Source: JAXGZG01 sp040771825
GTDB lineage: Bacteria > Bacillota > Sulfobacillia > Fermentithermobacillales > Fermentithermobacillaceae
Direction of reading: 5' to 3'
Length of the DNA: 64,000 bases
Assembly (NCBI GenBank): GCA_040771825.1
Contig: JAXGZG010000005.1
Coordinates: 234,061-298,060, forward strand
Notes under the pieces: model-generated
What the model was told of the DNA's origin: nothing
The model's input: only the letters and a program-made list of their open reading frames with translations
Database searches by the model: none
Made by a program: the position numbers and the translations under genes
Part shown: piece after piece, positions 1 through 9,778 of the stretch
Layout of the letters: each line of letters opens with the position of its first letter
How positions within the stretch are numbered: position 1 is the stretch's first letter

Positions 1-225
1 TTCCGTTAGTTCCTTGGTCAGCGCCTTCACTTTGGCCCTAACGCTCAGTTGGCGAAACCAAACCCACACGGCCCCAACAAGGACGCCGATGCTCGCCGAT
101 CCAAGGACCACCAATGCAAGGTTGATGTTCAGCGCCCACCCAAAAAACACGATGTTTACCATTTGGGCATTCTGTACCGCAAACACTACCACAAGGAGCA
201 GGAATACTATGGCCACCACTAGCAT
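1..225 (-). CDS. LapA/DUF1049-like membrane protein (3' end off window)
   Basis: The frame opens with ATG at 225 behind a perfect AGGAGG (about 234-239) and stays open to the window edge, so the C-terminus is missing; 75 codons are visible. It is too short and truncated for ordinary ORF cut-offs. Residues 2-18 form a membrane segment, followed by FAVQNAQMVNIVFF and a second hydrophobic stretch around residues 37-57. The pattern TM, 'VQN', short loop, TM, then a basic/charged helix is the LapA (DUF1049) family, small inner-membrane proteins linked to lipopolysaccharide-assembly regulation in Proteobacteria and of unknown role in Bacillota. The tail after the second TM is rich in K/R/E and probably cytoplasmic. 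It follows the DUF559 gene on the same strand after about 23 bases and may be co-transcribed with it. Confidence 0.75.
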   Translation of the reverse strand, partial: MLVVAIVFLLLVVVFAVQNAQMVNIVFFGWALNINLALVVLGSASIGVLVGAVWVWFRQLSVRAKVKALTKELTE

Positions 226-248
226 GAGGTGCAACCTCCTCTCGCTCT

Positions 249-899
249 CTACCTGGGTCTTTTTCCCTTGCCTCTGGGTCTTTTCGGCGCGTCTATGTCC
301 TTCACAGGGGGCTTTTGGTCATATTCCATGAGAAGCGCCGCGAAGTCCTCTCCGCTTTGGCCAAAATAACCTTCCATGGTCTCTTCTTCGGGTGGATGCC
401 TATTGCCCGCATGTTTGGGGTGGCGGACTCCCTCGTAGGCTAGACTTTCCCTCCGAAGACGCTCTCTTTCCCCTGCCAAAAGAGCCTTGCGCACTGCCTC
501 CAGTTGCCGGCGGTAATCTTCGTTCTGAAACCCGTCCGACTTCTTGTAGGGAGGAGATGACAGAATCTCTTTTATCCGCTTGACCCAGCGGTTTTGGTCT
601 CCTGCACTGGACAGATCCGAGGCCGGAATCCTGACCACCGTAAAACCGGCATCCTCTATTATTTTCTGGCGGGAAGCGTCCTTCCTAACCCGCTCCTTTG
701 TGAGGTGACTCTCTCCGTCCACCTCTATGACAAGCCATTGGTCAACCAGAAAGTCCACGGTAAAGCCCTTCACCGGGACTTCCCGGCTGAACCCGATCCC
801 GGCTTTGCCCAGAACCTGGGCGAGCTTGCGCTCGCTTCCGGTTTCCTCGTGATGACTCCATATGTAGCTGCCATCTTGACGCTTGGTTTGTTTTTTCAC
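249..899 (-). CDS. DUF559/Vsr-like PD-(D/E)XK endonuclease-domain protein
   Basis: Protein of 216 aa. Residues about 20-110 carry the restriction-endonuclease-like fold of the DUF559 family: a start region KLAQVLGKAGIGF, the acidic core TVDFLV followed by VIEVDGESH, and the end KIIEDAGFTVVRIPASDL. D, E and D of the core are the expected metal-binding residues. The C-terminal 100 residues are charged, low in recognisable structure and very basic at the end (RPRGKGKRPR). The GTG start overlaps the stop of the upstream S9 peptidase by one base (TAGTG), which indicates translational coupling. DUF559 proteins resemble the Vsr mismatch nicking enzymes, but no substrate can be assigned here. Confidence 0.75.
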   Translation of the reverse strand: MKKQTKRQDGSYIWSHHEETGSERKLAQVLGKAGIGFSREVPVKGFTVDFLVDQWLVIEVDGESHLTKERVRKDASRQKIIEDAGFTVVRIPASDLSSAGDQNRWVKRIKEILSSPPYKKSDGFQNEDYRRQLEAVRKALLAGERERLRRESLAYEGVRHPKHAGNRHPPEEETMEGYFGQSGEDFAALLMEYDQKPPVKDIDAPKRPRGKGKRPR

Positions 900-3010
900 T
901 AGATGTTCTCGGGCAGCGTCACTGCTTGTCTCCCGCGGTCGGACAAGCCAGGATCATAGTCGCCGGAAACTGGCTTCAGATACCTGTCAAACCAGGCCAC
1001 AATATACTCTAGCCTCTCGATGCGATGTTTGGACCCGCCTGAGCGAGATAATTCGTGGTTTTCGTCGGGAAAGCGCACAAGGACAACGGTCTTTCCAAGC
1101 TTCTTGAGAGCGACGAAGAACTCCTCGGCCTGCTCCATGGGACATCTAAGGTCCTGCTCGCTGTGGATGAGCATGAGAGGAGTGTTTACATTCCTCACGT
1201 ACATAAGAGGCGATCGATCCAAATAAGCCTTAGGGTTATCCCAAGGATCGCCGTCGAACTCCCACTCTCCGTTCGTGAACGCGGCATCGCTGGCGCCGAA
1301 TTGGCTCATCCGGTTGCAGGTGCTCCTCTGGGCAACCGCTGCCCGGAATCGGTCGGTGTGAGTCACGACCCAGTTGGTCATGTACCCTCCGTAGCTCCCG
1401 CCAAGCACTCCCATTCTCTCGCTATCAACCCACGGCAAAGACGCGGCGTAATCAACCGCCGCCATGACATCCTCGTAGTCGACGCCGCCCCAGTCGTGCC
1501 TGGCAGCCGTCAAGAACTCCTGACCGTACCCGGTGCTGCCTCTGGGATTGCAGAACACAACCCCGTAACCTCTGGATGCCAGAAGCTGAAACTCATGGAA
1601 GAATGCGGCTCCGTAGGCGGTGTGAGGACCGCCGTGGATCTCAAGAGCAAGAGGATATTTGACGCCCTCTTTTATCCCAACGGGCATCATGACCCAGCCG
1701 TGGACTTTGGCGCCATCTTTGCTTTCGGTTTCAAACTCCAGAGGGAGGCTGAGAGCTACGGAACCCAGAAGTTCCTCGTTTACCCTAGAAAGGCGCCTTA
1801 CGGTGTATGGAGAAGACGCCGCGAGATCCAAATGCTCTCCCGTGGCCTCCAAGAACTTGCCCCAAGGAGACGAACTGGAATCACCGCCAGAAGGCGCGGG
1901 ATCAAGCACGAAAATATCGCCGATGAGGGCCGGCGATTGGACGTGAACAACAAAAGTGTCATCATCCTGAGCCTTGGTCCAACCTGACACTGTGCAGTGG
2001 CCGAAGGTTATCTGCTCAGTTGCCCCTGTGATAACGTCGGCCCTGTACAAGTGAGTCCTGCCCCGTTCTAAGGCAGTGAAGAAAAGATGCTTGCCGTCTT
2101 CTGACCAAGCGGGCGGAGTACCAGGGCTTCCTCCCATGTCCCCGGAGGCGGACTGGGCCACTCCCAGCTCCGATTCCCTGGTCAAGAATCTAACAGGTCC
2201 CCCGCTGACGGGCACCGTACACAGACCCGGCACTGTAGCACCCTTTCGCGAGTCGTCGTGACCGTAAAACGCTATGGCCTTGCCGTCTGGCGACCACGAT
2301 ATCCCCCCAAGAGATACATCCGTGGCGGTAATCTTGGTCATTGCCCCGCCCTCACACGGAACAAGATAGATGTCCCTTATTGAGGAGTACTCGTGACCTT
2401 GGAATCTGGCCGAGACAAATGCTAATGTCTTGCCGTCCGGCGACCACCTAGGTTCCCGGCAATCATAATCACCGTTGGTAATCTGGGATATCTGCCTAGT
2501 CTCGACGTCTAGAACGTGGATCTGGGCCGGTTTCTCCGGCAGAAAACCTCTTCCATTGAATTTGAAGCGGATTCTCGTTATCACCCTAACGTCGGACTTG
2601 GGCTTGGCTTTGTCTTCTATTTCTTGGGGAAGGGCCGAGAAAGCTATCTTCCGGCCGTCTGGGGACCATACAGGTTCGCCTACGCCGCCTTTTCTGGAGG
2701 TGATCTGCAAGGCCTCGCCGCCATCCGCAGGGATCACGTGCAACTGGGTCTTGTCCTCACCTCTCTCAGAAACAAAAGCCACTTTCCGGCCGTCGGGAGA
2801 CCACCTTGGCGTGGTATCGCTATTGGGGCCGAAAGTGAAAGGCAAGCCATGTCCGTCTTTTGCCATATAGACCTGAACCTTGTACTTCTTGTCCCTATCC
2901 TCAGGAGACACTGTTTTGACAGTATAAAGGGCTTCTGTGCCATCAGGCGATATCTGCGGGTCAGACACCCACCGCATGTCAAGAAGATCCTTCGCAGAAA
3001 ACCTTCTCAC
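899..3010 (-). CDS. S9 family prolyl-oligopeptidase-type peptidase
   Basis: Predicted serine peptidase of about 703 aa, resembling acylaminoacyl peptidase/DPP IV relatives. The N-terminal half is a seven-bladed propeller made of repeated 'WSPDGKxIAF' (PD40/TolB-like) motifs; the C-terminal half is an alpha/beta hydrolase. The nucleophile is in GGSYGGYMTNW, the acid in SEQDLRCPMEQ and the histidine in DENHELSR, so the triad is complete. I place the start at GTG 3010 (VRRFSAKDLLDMRW...), because AAAGGAG lies 9 bases upstream; the longer frame to 3142 would run into murJ and adds unrelated residues. There is no signal peptide, so a cytoplasmic role in degrading oligopeptides is likely. It lies 82 bases downstream of murJ and is coupled to the DUF559 gene. 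Confidence 0.92.
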   Translation of the reverse strand: MRRFSAKDLLDMRWVSDPQISPDGTEALYTVKTVSPEDRDKKYKVQVYMAKDGHGLPFTFGPNSDTTPRWSPDGRKVAFVSERGEDKTQLHVIPADGGEALQITSRKGGVGEPVWSPDGRKIAFSALPQEIEDKAKPKSDVRVITRIRFKFNGRGFLPEKPAQIHVLDVETRQISQITNGDYDCREPRWSPDGKTLAFVSARFQGHEYSSIRDIYLVPCEGGAMTKITATDVSLGGISWSPDGKAIAFYGHDDSRKGATVPGLCTVPVSGGPVRFLTRESELGVAQSASGDMGGSPGTPPAWSEDGKHLFFTALERGRTHLYRADVITGATEQITFGHCTVSGWTKAQDDDTFVVHVQSPALIGDIFVLDPAPSGGDSSSSPWGKFLEATGEHLDLAASSPYTVRRLSRVNEELLGSVALSLPLEFETESKDGAKVHGWVMMPVGIKEGVKYPLALEIHGGPHTAYGAAFFHEFQLLASRGYGVVFCNPRGSTGYGQEFLTAARHDWGGVDYEDVMAAVDYAASLPWVDSERMGVLGGSYGGYMTNWVVTHTDRFRAAVAQRSTCNRMSQFGASDAAFTNGEWEFDGDPWDNPKAYLDRSPLMYVRNVNTPLMLIHSEQDLRCPMEQAEEFFVALKKLGKTVVLVRFPDENHELSRSGGSKHRIERLEYIVAWFDRYLKPVSGDYDPGLSDRGRQAVTLPENI

Positions 3011-3092
3011 GTCCCCATCTCCTTTGAGACTCTGAATAGTTGCATCCCCATACCGACTTCTCGGGAGCTCCTGCGAATTCCCGCCTGTGAGG

Positions 3093-4634
3093 TTAGTCCT
3101 TTGGTTTTCTAAGAAGCCCAACAAGGGCCGACATCTCCTCACACTTTAGAACGGTCGCTAGGATCAAATAGGAGAGCCCCGCCCCGCCTATGACTATCCC
3201 GGCGTTAGCGGCATCCCGCATGAGACTGGCAGCCTCCTTGTGAAACCCAGTTGCCTGGGATAGAAGCAAAGCCACAGCCCCCATAGTTCCGGAGGCCAGC
3301 AGGATCTTGGTCAACGAACGAAGCAGGGATCTGAGAGGCAAGGAAGACATTCTGTTAAGAGCATATAGGCCGGCAAGGGCGCCCAGAAGGTTGGCCGCAG
3401 AGTTGGCTAAGGCGAGCCCCACGTGGCCAAAAGGTTTGATGAGGAGAAGATCCAAGACGGTGTTAAGCCCGGCGACACCTGCCGCCAGAAGCACCGGAAT
3501 CCTGGTTTCGTGGCTGGAGTAAAAAGCTACGTTTATGACCTGGATAGCCGCCATTCCCACTAGAGCGGGACTGTAGGCTAGGAGCGCCGAAGCCGTAAGG
3601 CCCGTGGCCTCTTTAGTAAAAGCGCCATGCTGGAAAATGAGCCTCACCACGGGAGTTGCCAGCACCATGATCCCTAAGGCCGCCGGTATGCACACGAATT
3701 CTACGTAGCGGAGTCCCATGATGGCAGTCTCTTTGAACCCGTCTTGGTCATTCTTGGCCCACATGCCAGAAAGCGACGGATAGACGACTGTGACCACCGC
3801 CGCCACAAACAAACCTAGGGGCACCTGCCTGATGCGGTCCGCAAAACTCAGAGCCGCTATGGACCCTTCAGGAAGGCGAGACGCCAAGTTTCTGTCCACG
3901 AACAAGTAGACTTGGGCGAATAACGATCCTGCCATAAGAGGCCACGAGAGTTTGAACACCTTTCTGACACTATCGTCAATCCCAAACGAAACCTTTGGCC
4001 ATCCTCCCACCTTTACCGCAGAGGGAATCTGAACGGCCAAAGCCGCAAGGTACCCCAGCACCACGGCGATCGCCAGAGATGTCACTCCGAATGTAGGCGC
4101 CAAAAGGGCTATCACGGCGAGGATCACCAAGTTCTGCAGAGAAGGCGCCAAAGCAGGTATGGCAAAATGGTCGTTTGAGTTGAGTATGGTTTTGGCAAAT
4201 GACGACAAGAGCGGGATGACCATTGCAGGCAGAAACACCCTGGTCAGCATTACTGCGCTGGCGAAGGTTGAGCCCGAGAACCCCGGCGCCACGAGTCTCA
4301 CCAGCCGGTTGGCTGGAAACATTGCGGCTACCGACAGGATGAGAACCGCCACTGTAGATACCGTGATGACGGATGAGGCCACCCGTGAGGCGCCTTCTCT
4401 ATCCCCCTTGGCCACGTGAGATGCAAACACAGGTAGAAAAGCGGTGGACAGGGGCCCCGACAGAAGGCCCGTTATCAACACCGGGATCATATTGGCCACA
4501 ACGTAAGCATCAGTGCGGCCTGTGGCTCCGAAAAACACGGCTATCATCTGTTCCCTGGCAAACCCCAAGACTTTGGAGAGGGCGCCCAAGATCACTACAG
4601 TGACGGTAGCCTCCGCTATCCGCTTTTTCGACAA
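3093..4634 (-). CDS. murJ: MurJ/MviN lipid II flippase
   Basis: Integral membrane protein of 513 aa with about 14 hydrophobic segments, the usual MurJ length. The N-terminus (ALSKVLGFAREQMIAVFFG, then DAYVVANMIP) and the internal blocks LRYVEFVCIPAALGIMVLA and RLIFQHGAFT are diagnostic of MviN/MurJ in the MOP superfamily. MurJ moves lipid II across the cytoplasmic membrane for peptidoglycan synthesis. The start is a TTG preceded by a G-rich stretch; no better in-frame start is visible. A decayed second copy of this family lies at 61.2-62.1 kb in this same window, which makes this the intact copy. Confidence 0.93.
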   Translation of the reverse strand: MSKKRIAEATVTVVILGALSKVLGFAREQMIAVFFGATGRTDAYVVANMIPVLITGLLSGPLSTAFLPVFASHVAKGDREGASRVASSVITVSTVAVLILSVAAMFPANRLVRLVAPGFSGSTFASAVMLTRVFLPAMVIPLLSSFAKTILNSNDHFAIPALAPSLQNLVILAVIALLAPTFGVTSLAIAVVLGYLAALAVQIPSAVKVGGWPKVSFGIDDSVRKVFKLSWPLMAGSLFAQVYLFVDRNLASRLPEGSIAALSFADRIRQVPLGLFVAAVVTVVYPSLSGMWAKNDQDGFKETAIMGLRYVEFVCIPAALGIMVLATPVVRLIFQHGAFTKEATGLTASALLAYSPALVGMAAIQVINVAFYSSHETRIPVLLAAGVAGLNTVLDLLLIKPFGHVGLALANSAANLLGALAGLYALNRMSSLPLRSLLRSLTKILLASGTMGAVALLLSQATGFHKEAASLMRDAANAGIVIGGAGLSYLILATVLKCEEMSALVGLLRKPKD

Positions 4635-4890
4635 ACGGATCCCCCATTCCCCAAAAACGTTCCACCCATTATATCAACTACCTACACTGAATGACGGGGT
4701 CACACTCTTGTTTGCTCCACCCGCAATATGTTACTGTATTTTTCGGCCCCTTCGATATCCCGGTGTCACTGTGGCTATACCGGACTATCTTTCTAAGGAG
4801 TTGGAGTCGTGAGCATCCACCGCTGAAACCCGCCTCACGTCCTATTGAACCCGTCTGGGTACTCGTCTTTCTCTAAAGAGGAGAATCATC
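4635..4890. other. Divergent intergenic region between murJ and the ABC pair
   Basis: About 255 bases separate the divergent starts of murJ and the ABC exporter. Nothing codes convincingly here. A T-rich plus-strand stretch near 4705-4745 (TTGTTT ... TACTGT) could hold a promoter, but spacing and match are poor, so I do not call one. Confidence 0.4.
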
Positions 4891-6693
4891 ATGTCTAATC
4901 TACTTAGGCTGCTCAGATACCTGAAACCTCATTGGATACACATAGGTCTTGTGATCCTGGCCATGATCGCATCTGCCTTTTTGGAGGTATCTCCGGCAAT
5001 CCTGGTGCGAAGGATCGTAGATACTGCCCTAGAAGCCAAGAATGTGACTCTGGCCACCAAACTGGCTTTTGGGTTTGTAGCCATTGCCATGGGAAGAGCC
5101 GTGATCAACTACACTCAGTGGTACTTCTCGGAGCTTGTGGGTCAAAAGGTAACTTACGAAATACGGCAGTCTGTTCACGACCATCTTCAGGAACTACCGC
5201 CTTCGTACTTTTCCAGCATGGGGACGGGCCAGGTTATGTCGAGGCTCACCAGCGACGTAGAAGCCGTACAGAATTTCGTAGGCTGGGGCGCCCTTCTACT
5301 AACTCAAATGGTGATCACTATGGTAGTGGTGTCCGCTTTCCTCTTTCGGATGAATTGGCGGCTTACCTTGGCCACACTGCTCACGTTCCCCTTGATGTTC
5401 CGCATGGTCTTCTGGTTTGACCGCAACGTCCGGCCTGCCTGGAAAAGCGTTCGGGAAAGAATGGGGAAGCTCACAGAAGACCTCCAGGAGAATATCTCGG
5501 GGATCCGCGTTGTTAAAGCTTTTTCCAGAGAGCAGTACGAAGTGACCAAATTCCGCGCAAGTAATTCCGCTCACTACGAAGCCAACATGGAAAGAGCCGT
5601 AATAGAATCCAAGGCTCAGCCCGTTCTGGACTTCCTCTCAGGCATATCGCCTATCGTAGTCTTAGGTTACGGCGGACACTTGGTCCTAGGCGGCCAAATG
5701 ACTGTTGGCGATGTCATGGCCTTTCACGTTCTGATCTGGAGCCTCATATGGCCCACGCGGATGCTGGGATGGCTGGTAAACCACGCGGAACAGGCCTTGG
5801 CCGCATCGCCAAGGCTGTTTGAGCTCTTGGACAGCGAACCCTCCATCAAGAACGTGCCTGATCCCATAATATTGGACCATGTCAAAGGACACATCGTGTT
5901 TCGGAACGTTAGTTTCGCTTTCCCAGGAGACTCCAAGGAAGCGCTTCAAGATATCAGCCTTGAGATTCTGCCAGGTGAGCGAGTGGCCATCGTAGGGGGA
6001 ACCGGATCGGGCAAATCCACACTAGTAAACTTGTTGCCGCGATTCCTTGACCCTACATCGGGCGAGATCACCCTAGATGGCGTAGACCTCAGGAACATCG
6101 ACCTCAAGTCGCTCCGAAGCCACATGGGGGTGGTCCTTCAGGACAACTTCCTTTTCTCGGCCACTGTAGGAGAAAACATAGCCTTGGGCAAAGCCGACGC
6201 ACCGACAGAAGACGTGAGAAAGGCGGCCGGTCTGGCCCAGGCCATGCCCTTCATCGAAGAATTGCCCAAAGGTCTGGAGACTCCAGTAGGCGAAAGGGGT
6301 GTTGGGCTATCAGGCGGCCAGAAGCAGAGAATCGCCTTGGCTAGGGCCCTTTTGATGAATCCCGAAGTACTCATACTGGATGAGGCCACGTCCAGCGTAG
6401 ATACGGAAACTGAGTATCTTATCCAAGAAGGTCTGGAGGAGGTCATGGCAGACCGGACTTGCGTGCTCATTGCCAAGAGGCTTTCCACCATTAGAGGTGC
6501 AGACAAAATAGTCATCATGGATCAGGGACGCATCGTAGAGATAGGGACTCATCAAGAGCTGCTGTCCCAACCGGGCTTCTACAGAAACCTTTTCGAGAGC
6601 CAGTTCGCCCACGAGGACGTGCCTAGAGCATTGTCCCTGGAGCTAGCCGAAGTGCGGCGGCTTTCTGAAAACGGCCAGGCTGAAAGGGTGTGA
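4891..6693 (+). CDS. ABC exporter half-transporter A (permease-ATPase)
   Basis: Protein of 600 aa: residues about 1-310 are a six-helix type-I ABC exporter domain and residues about 340-580 the ATPase. The ATPase has Walker A GGTGSGKST, signature LSGGQKQR and Walker B VLILDEATSS. The switch (H-loop) position reads IAKRLST instead of the usual IAHRLS, so the catalytic-switch His is Lys529. Start ATG 4891 has AAAGAGGAG upstream. The next gene begins 4 bases after the stop and encodes the partner half, giving a heterodimer of the BmrCD/TM287-288/YfiBC kind, in which one composite ATP site is commonly degenerate. Substrate unknown; drug or lipid export is typical. Confidence 0.92.
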   Translation: MSNLLRLLRYLKPHWIHIGLVILAMIASAFLEVSPAILVRRIVDTALEAKNVTLATKLAFGFVAIAMGRAVINYTQWYFSELVGQKVTYEIRQSVHDHLQELPPSYFSSMGTGQVMSRLTSDVEAVQNFVGWGALLLTQMVITMVVVSAFLFRMNWRLTLATLLTFPLMFRMVFWFDRNVRPAWKSVRERMGKLTEDLQENISGIRVVKAFSREQYEVTKFRASNSAHYEANMERAVIESKAQPVLDFLSGISPIVVLGYGGHLVLGGQMTVGDVMAFHVLIWSLIWPTRMLGWLVNHAEQALAASPRLFELLDSEPSIKNVPDPIILDHVKGHIVFRNVSFAFPGDSKEALQDISLEILPGERVAIVGGTGSGKSTLVNLLPRFLDPTSGEITLDGVDLRNIDLKSLRSHMGVVLQDNFLFSATVGENIALGKADAPTEDVRKAAGLAQAMPFIEELPKGLETPVGERGVGLSGGQKQRIALARALLMNPEVLILDEATSSVDTETEYLIQEGLEEVMADRTCVLIAKRLSTIRGADKIVIMDQGRIVEIGTHQELLSQPGFYRNLFESQFAHEDVPRALSLELAEVRRLSENGQAERV

Positions 6694-6697
6694 TGAC

Positions 6698-8479
6698 ATG
6701 GCGGAATACGATCTGGACCTAACTGAGGACGAAGAAGAACGTCCGTTCAATAAAGAGCACTTCTTGAGGATCCTGGGGTACGCAACCCCATACAAGAAGA
6801 CCGTGGCGCTATCTGCCACCCTTACCCTGGTTGGCATCGCCATAGGCCTAGTGGAGCCCCTTCTCCTCCAGCGGGCCATTGACCATGGCATAAAAATGGC
6901 CAACCGGGAAGATCTTTACGCAGTACTCGGGATTATGCTAGGTCTCCGAGTCATCCAGTTCATGTCTCAGAGGGTGCAAATCAGAACGATCAACTACCTG
7001 GGACAGAAAGTGCTGTATGACCTGAGGCAAGAGCTCTTCGCCCACGTACAGAACCTGCCCTTTACTTTCTTTGATCGCAGGCCCGCAGGGAAAATCATAT
7101 CGCGAGTCACCAACGACGTGAACCATATGGGGAATCTTGCCGCTTCCGGAGTAGTGAACGCCCTAAGTCAGTTTGTCTCGCTCATAGGCATCGTCATCAT
7201 AATGCTTTTCATCCACGCCAAGATGGCCCTTTTGGCCTTTGCGACGCTTCCGTTCTTAGTTCTCATGCTGACTCGTTTCCGGTGGAACATGGAGGATGCG
7301 TGGGGCAACACAAGAAAAGCTGTGGGAGAGATCAACGCTCACTTAAACGAGACCGTACAGGGTCTGCAAGTCATCCAGGCCTTCGGGCGAGAGGTCCCAA
7401 ACAGCAGAAAGTTCTCTAAGGGAAACAGAAAATACTTCGGATCTTACATGAAGGCCATGAGGCTAGAGCAGGTATTCTGGCAGATTACCGATGTAATAGG
7501 CGCCGTGGGCACATCCCTGGTGATTCTTTACGGCGCCAGGGAGTACGTCAGAGGTGCGTTAACCCTGGGACTTATCCTGGCCTTCATCTCGTACCTTCAG
7601 AAATTCTGGCAGCCTATCTCCACGTTTTCCAGGGTGTGGAGCCAAGTGCTGTCCGCAATGGCCTCGGCAGAACGAGTCTTTGGTATCCTGGACCTGGAAA
7701 CCGAGGACACTCAACCGGAGACTGCCCTGAGCCTCCCCAGAATTTCTGGGGAAGTCACATTCGATCACGTGACTTTCGGATACCGGGCTGACGATCCGGT
7801 ACTCCACGACGTCAGTTTCCAAGCTAAGCCCGGGGAGACCATCGCTCTTGTGGGACCCACAGGAGCGGGCAAAACCACCATCATCAACCTCTTGGCTAGG
7901 TTCTACTGGCCCACAGAGGGAAGGGTTCTGGTAGACGGGCACGACCTTCAGAATGTCAATCTCGCTTCGTACAGAAGCCAGTTAGGAATAGTGCTCCAAG
8001 ACACCTTCATATTCTCGGGCACCGTCATGGAGAATCTCAAGTTCGCCAGACTCGACGCCACTATGGAAGAGGTTGAGAGAGCCGTAGAGGCTGCGAGCGC
8101 CAAAGAGTTTATCGAGAACTTGCCGGAGAAATACGACACTTTGCTTAAAGAGCGGGGCAGTAACCTGTCCACAGGCCAGAGACAGCTTCTGGCCTTCGCC
8201 AGGGCTCTTTTGGCTGACCCGAGGATTCTCATATTAGACGAAGCGACCTCAAGCATAGACCCAGAAACCGAAAGACTCATACAGAAGGCAATCAAGACGA
8301 TTTTGCAGGGGAGAACATCCTTTATCATTGCCCACCGTCTCTCTACCATTAGATCTGCCGACAGGATCATGGTTATCGAGGACGGACGGATATCCGAGGA
8401 AGGCCACCACGACGCCTTGGTGAAAACCGGAGGCACTTACGCCAAGCTATACGAAGCCCAGTTCAAGAAAGCAGTCTAG
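6698..8479 (+). CDS. ABC exporter half-transporter B (permease-ATPase)
   Basis: Protein of 593 aa with an acidic N-terminal extension (DLDLTEDEEERPF), six membrane helices to about residue 325 and an ATPase domain with Walker A GPTGAGKTT, Walker B ILILDEATSS and a normal switch histidine in IAHRLSTIR. Its signature is LSTGQRQ rather than LSGGQ, a common variant in the second half of heterodimeric exporters. It starts 4 bases after the preceding half-transporter, so the two are certainly co-translated. The degenerate features are split: signature change here, switch His change in the partner. This supports an asymmetric heterodimer with one consensus and one altered ATP site. Substrate unknown. 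Confidence 0.92.
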   Translation: MAEYDLDLTEDEEERPFNKEHFLRILGYATPYKKTVALSATLTLVGIAIGLVEPLLLQRAIDHGIKMANREDLYAVLGIMLGLRVIQFMSQRVQIRTINYLGQKVLYDLRQELFAHVQNLPFTFFDRRPAGKIISRVTNDVNHMGNLAASGVVNALSQFVSLIGIVIIMLFIHAKMALLAFATLPFLVLMLTRFRWNMEDAWGNTRKAVGEINAHLNETVQGLQVIQAFGREVPNSRKFSKGNRKYFGSYMKAMRLEQVFWQITDVIGAVGTSLVILYGAREYVRGALTLGLILAFISYLQKFWQPISTFSRVWSQVLSAMASAERVFGILDLETEDTQPETALSLPRISGEVTFDHVTFGYRADDPVLHDVSFQAKPGETIALVGPTGAGKTTIINLLARFYWPTEGRVLVDGHDLQNVNLASYRSQLGIVLQDTFIFSGTVMENLKFARLDATMEEVERAVEAASAKEFIENLPEKYDTLLKERGSNLSTGQRQLLAFARALLADPRILILDEATSSIDPETERLIQKAIKTILQGRTSFIIAHRLSTIRSADRIMVIEDGRISEEGHHDALVKTGGTYAKLYEAQFKKAV

Positions 8480-8572
8480 GGAGCGGAAGGGAAAACCCCA
8501 GCCTATGGCGAATGAATAACGGATCGACGTGGCCATGCGGCCAGAATTCGCGGAAAAAGGCTGGGGAGTTTC

Positions 8573-9778
8573 TTGGAGACTTGGCGGAAGAACTTGTACG
8601 TGGTTCTGGTTCTGATGTTCGTGGGTCAGGCGTCTTTTACTTTGGTCACCCCGTTTCTCCCTTACGTGATGAAGTCTTTGGACGTAAAGGAAAACCTGGG
8701 GCTTTGGTCAGGCATGGCATACTCCGCCTCGTTCTTGACCTGCGCTATTGTTGCGCCTATATGGGGCGCCTTGGCCGACAAGTACGGCAAGAGGCCCCAA
8801 ATCCTGCGTTCGGGAATTCTCACCGCCATACTGTACGCCACGTATCCCTTGGCCAAGACGCCTCTTCAGTTCGTGATGCTGAGGGGGCTCACGGGTCTCA
8901 TGTCAGGATTCAGCCCAGCGGCTACCTCCCTTGTGGCAACCAACACGCCGGAGCGCCACATGGGTTACGCCCTTGGCCTCCTGCAAGCGGTATCGGCCGC
9001 CGGAACGATCTCCGGGCCGCTCCTAGGCGGCATTATGGTGGACCTGACAGGCATCGCCGTAACCTTCCGGCTCTCGGCTTGCTTGCTTCTGGTGTTTACC
9101 GTGGTCCCGGTGCTTGTAATGCGCGAGGAAGTGACAGGCAGCAACGGAAGGGTCAATATCCTAGGCGACATCAGACAAGCCTTTACCAATAAGAACCTGA
9201 TTATGGTGTTCTCGTGCCTATTCCTGGTTCATGCCGCTATTCAAGTTACCCAGCCGACGTTAGTGCTCTACATCGACAGTCTGGCCGGAGGAAAGGAATC
9301 CTCGGTAGTGAGCGGGCTCATCTACTCTATCGCCGGCCTGGGCACTGTACTAGGAGCCACTGTGATAGCCCGAAGGACCTCCCGGGCTGAGAGTCAGTCA
9401 CCTTCCCGACTTTTCCTTTTTGGAATCCTAGGGGCAACCGTCAGCGTATTTTTTCAAGGAATCTGGGTCGCCCTCATACCTCTGGCTTTTCTCCGCTTCA
9501 CCTTTGGCGCATTCAACGGCATGCTGACGGCGTCAGGAAACGTGCTGGTGGCGACCTCGGTGAGCAAAGACTTTAGGGGAAGAGCCTTCGGAGTCTTAAG
9601 CGGAGTGCTGCCTCTGGGCTCGTTTATTGGCCCAATGTTAGGAGGATTTGTCAGCGATCACTTCGGCATCGGCAGTTCGTTCTACGCAGCAACTGTTGTG
9701 TTCCTTACGGCTGCCGGCATCTTCTCTCTAATGACTCGCGCCGGATCGCGAGTTGGCAAAGACACCTCTGCGCTCTAG
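8573..9778 (+). CDS. MFS efflux transporter
   Basis: Protein of 401 aa with about 12 hydrophobic segments. The MFS motif A region after TM2 reads WGALADKYGKRP, and the second-half equivalent and a C-terminal ...GGFVSDHFGIGSSF block are present, as in the TetA/NorA-like drug:H+ antiporters. The start is TTG 8573 with GGGGAG 7 bases upstream. It follows the ABC exporter pair by 94 bases on the same strand and could be part of the same efflux transcription unit. Its last 51 bases overlap the end of the convergent GT4 glycosyltransferase gene. Substrate not predictable from sequence. Confidence 0.88.
   Translation: METWRKNLYVVLVLMFVGQASFTLVTPFLPYVMKSLDVKENLGLWSGMAYSASFLTCAIVAPIWGALADKYGKRPQILRSGILTAILYATYPLAKTPLQFVMLRGLTGLMSGFSPAATSLVATNTPERHMGYALGLLQAVSAAGTISGPLLGGIMVDLTGIAVTFRLSACLLLVFTVVPVLVMREEVTGSNGRVNILGDIRQAFTNKNLIMVFSCLFLVHAAIQVTQPTLVLYIDSLAGGKESSVVSGLIYSIAGLGTVLGATVIARRTSRAESQSPSRLFLFGILGATVSVFFQGIWVALIPLAFLRFTFGAFNGMLTASGNVLVATSVSKDFRGRAFGVLSGVLPLGSFIGPMLGGFVSDHFGIGSSFYAATVVFLTAAGIFSLMTRAGSRVGKDTSAL

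Noticed and set aside
1055..1987. A 310-codon plus-strand frame opposite the S9 peptidase
   Set aside because: It is the antisense shadow of a well-conserved peptidase domain, with no ribosome binding site and no family sequence.
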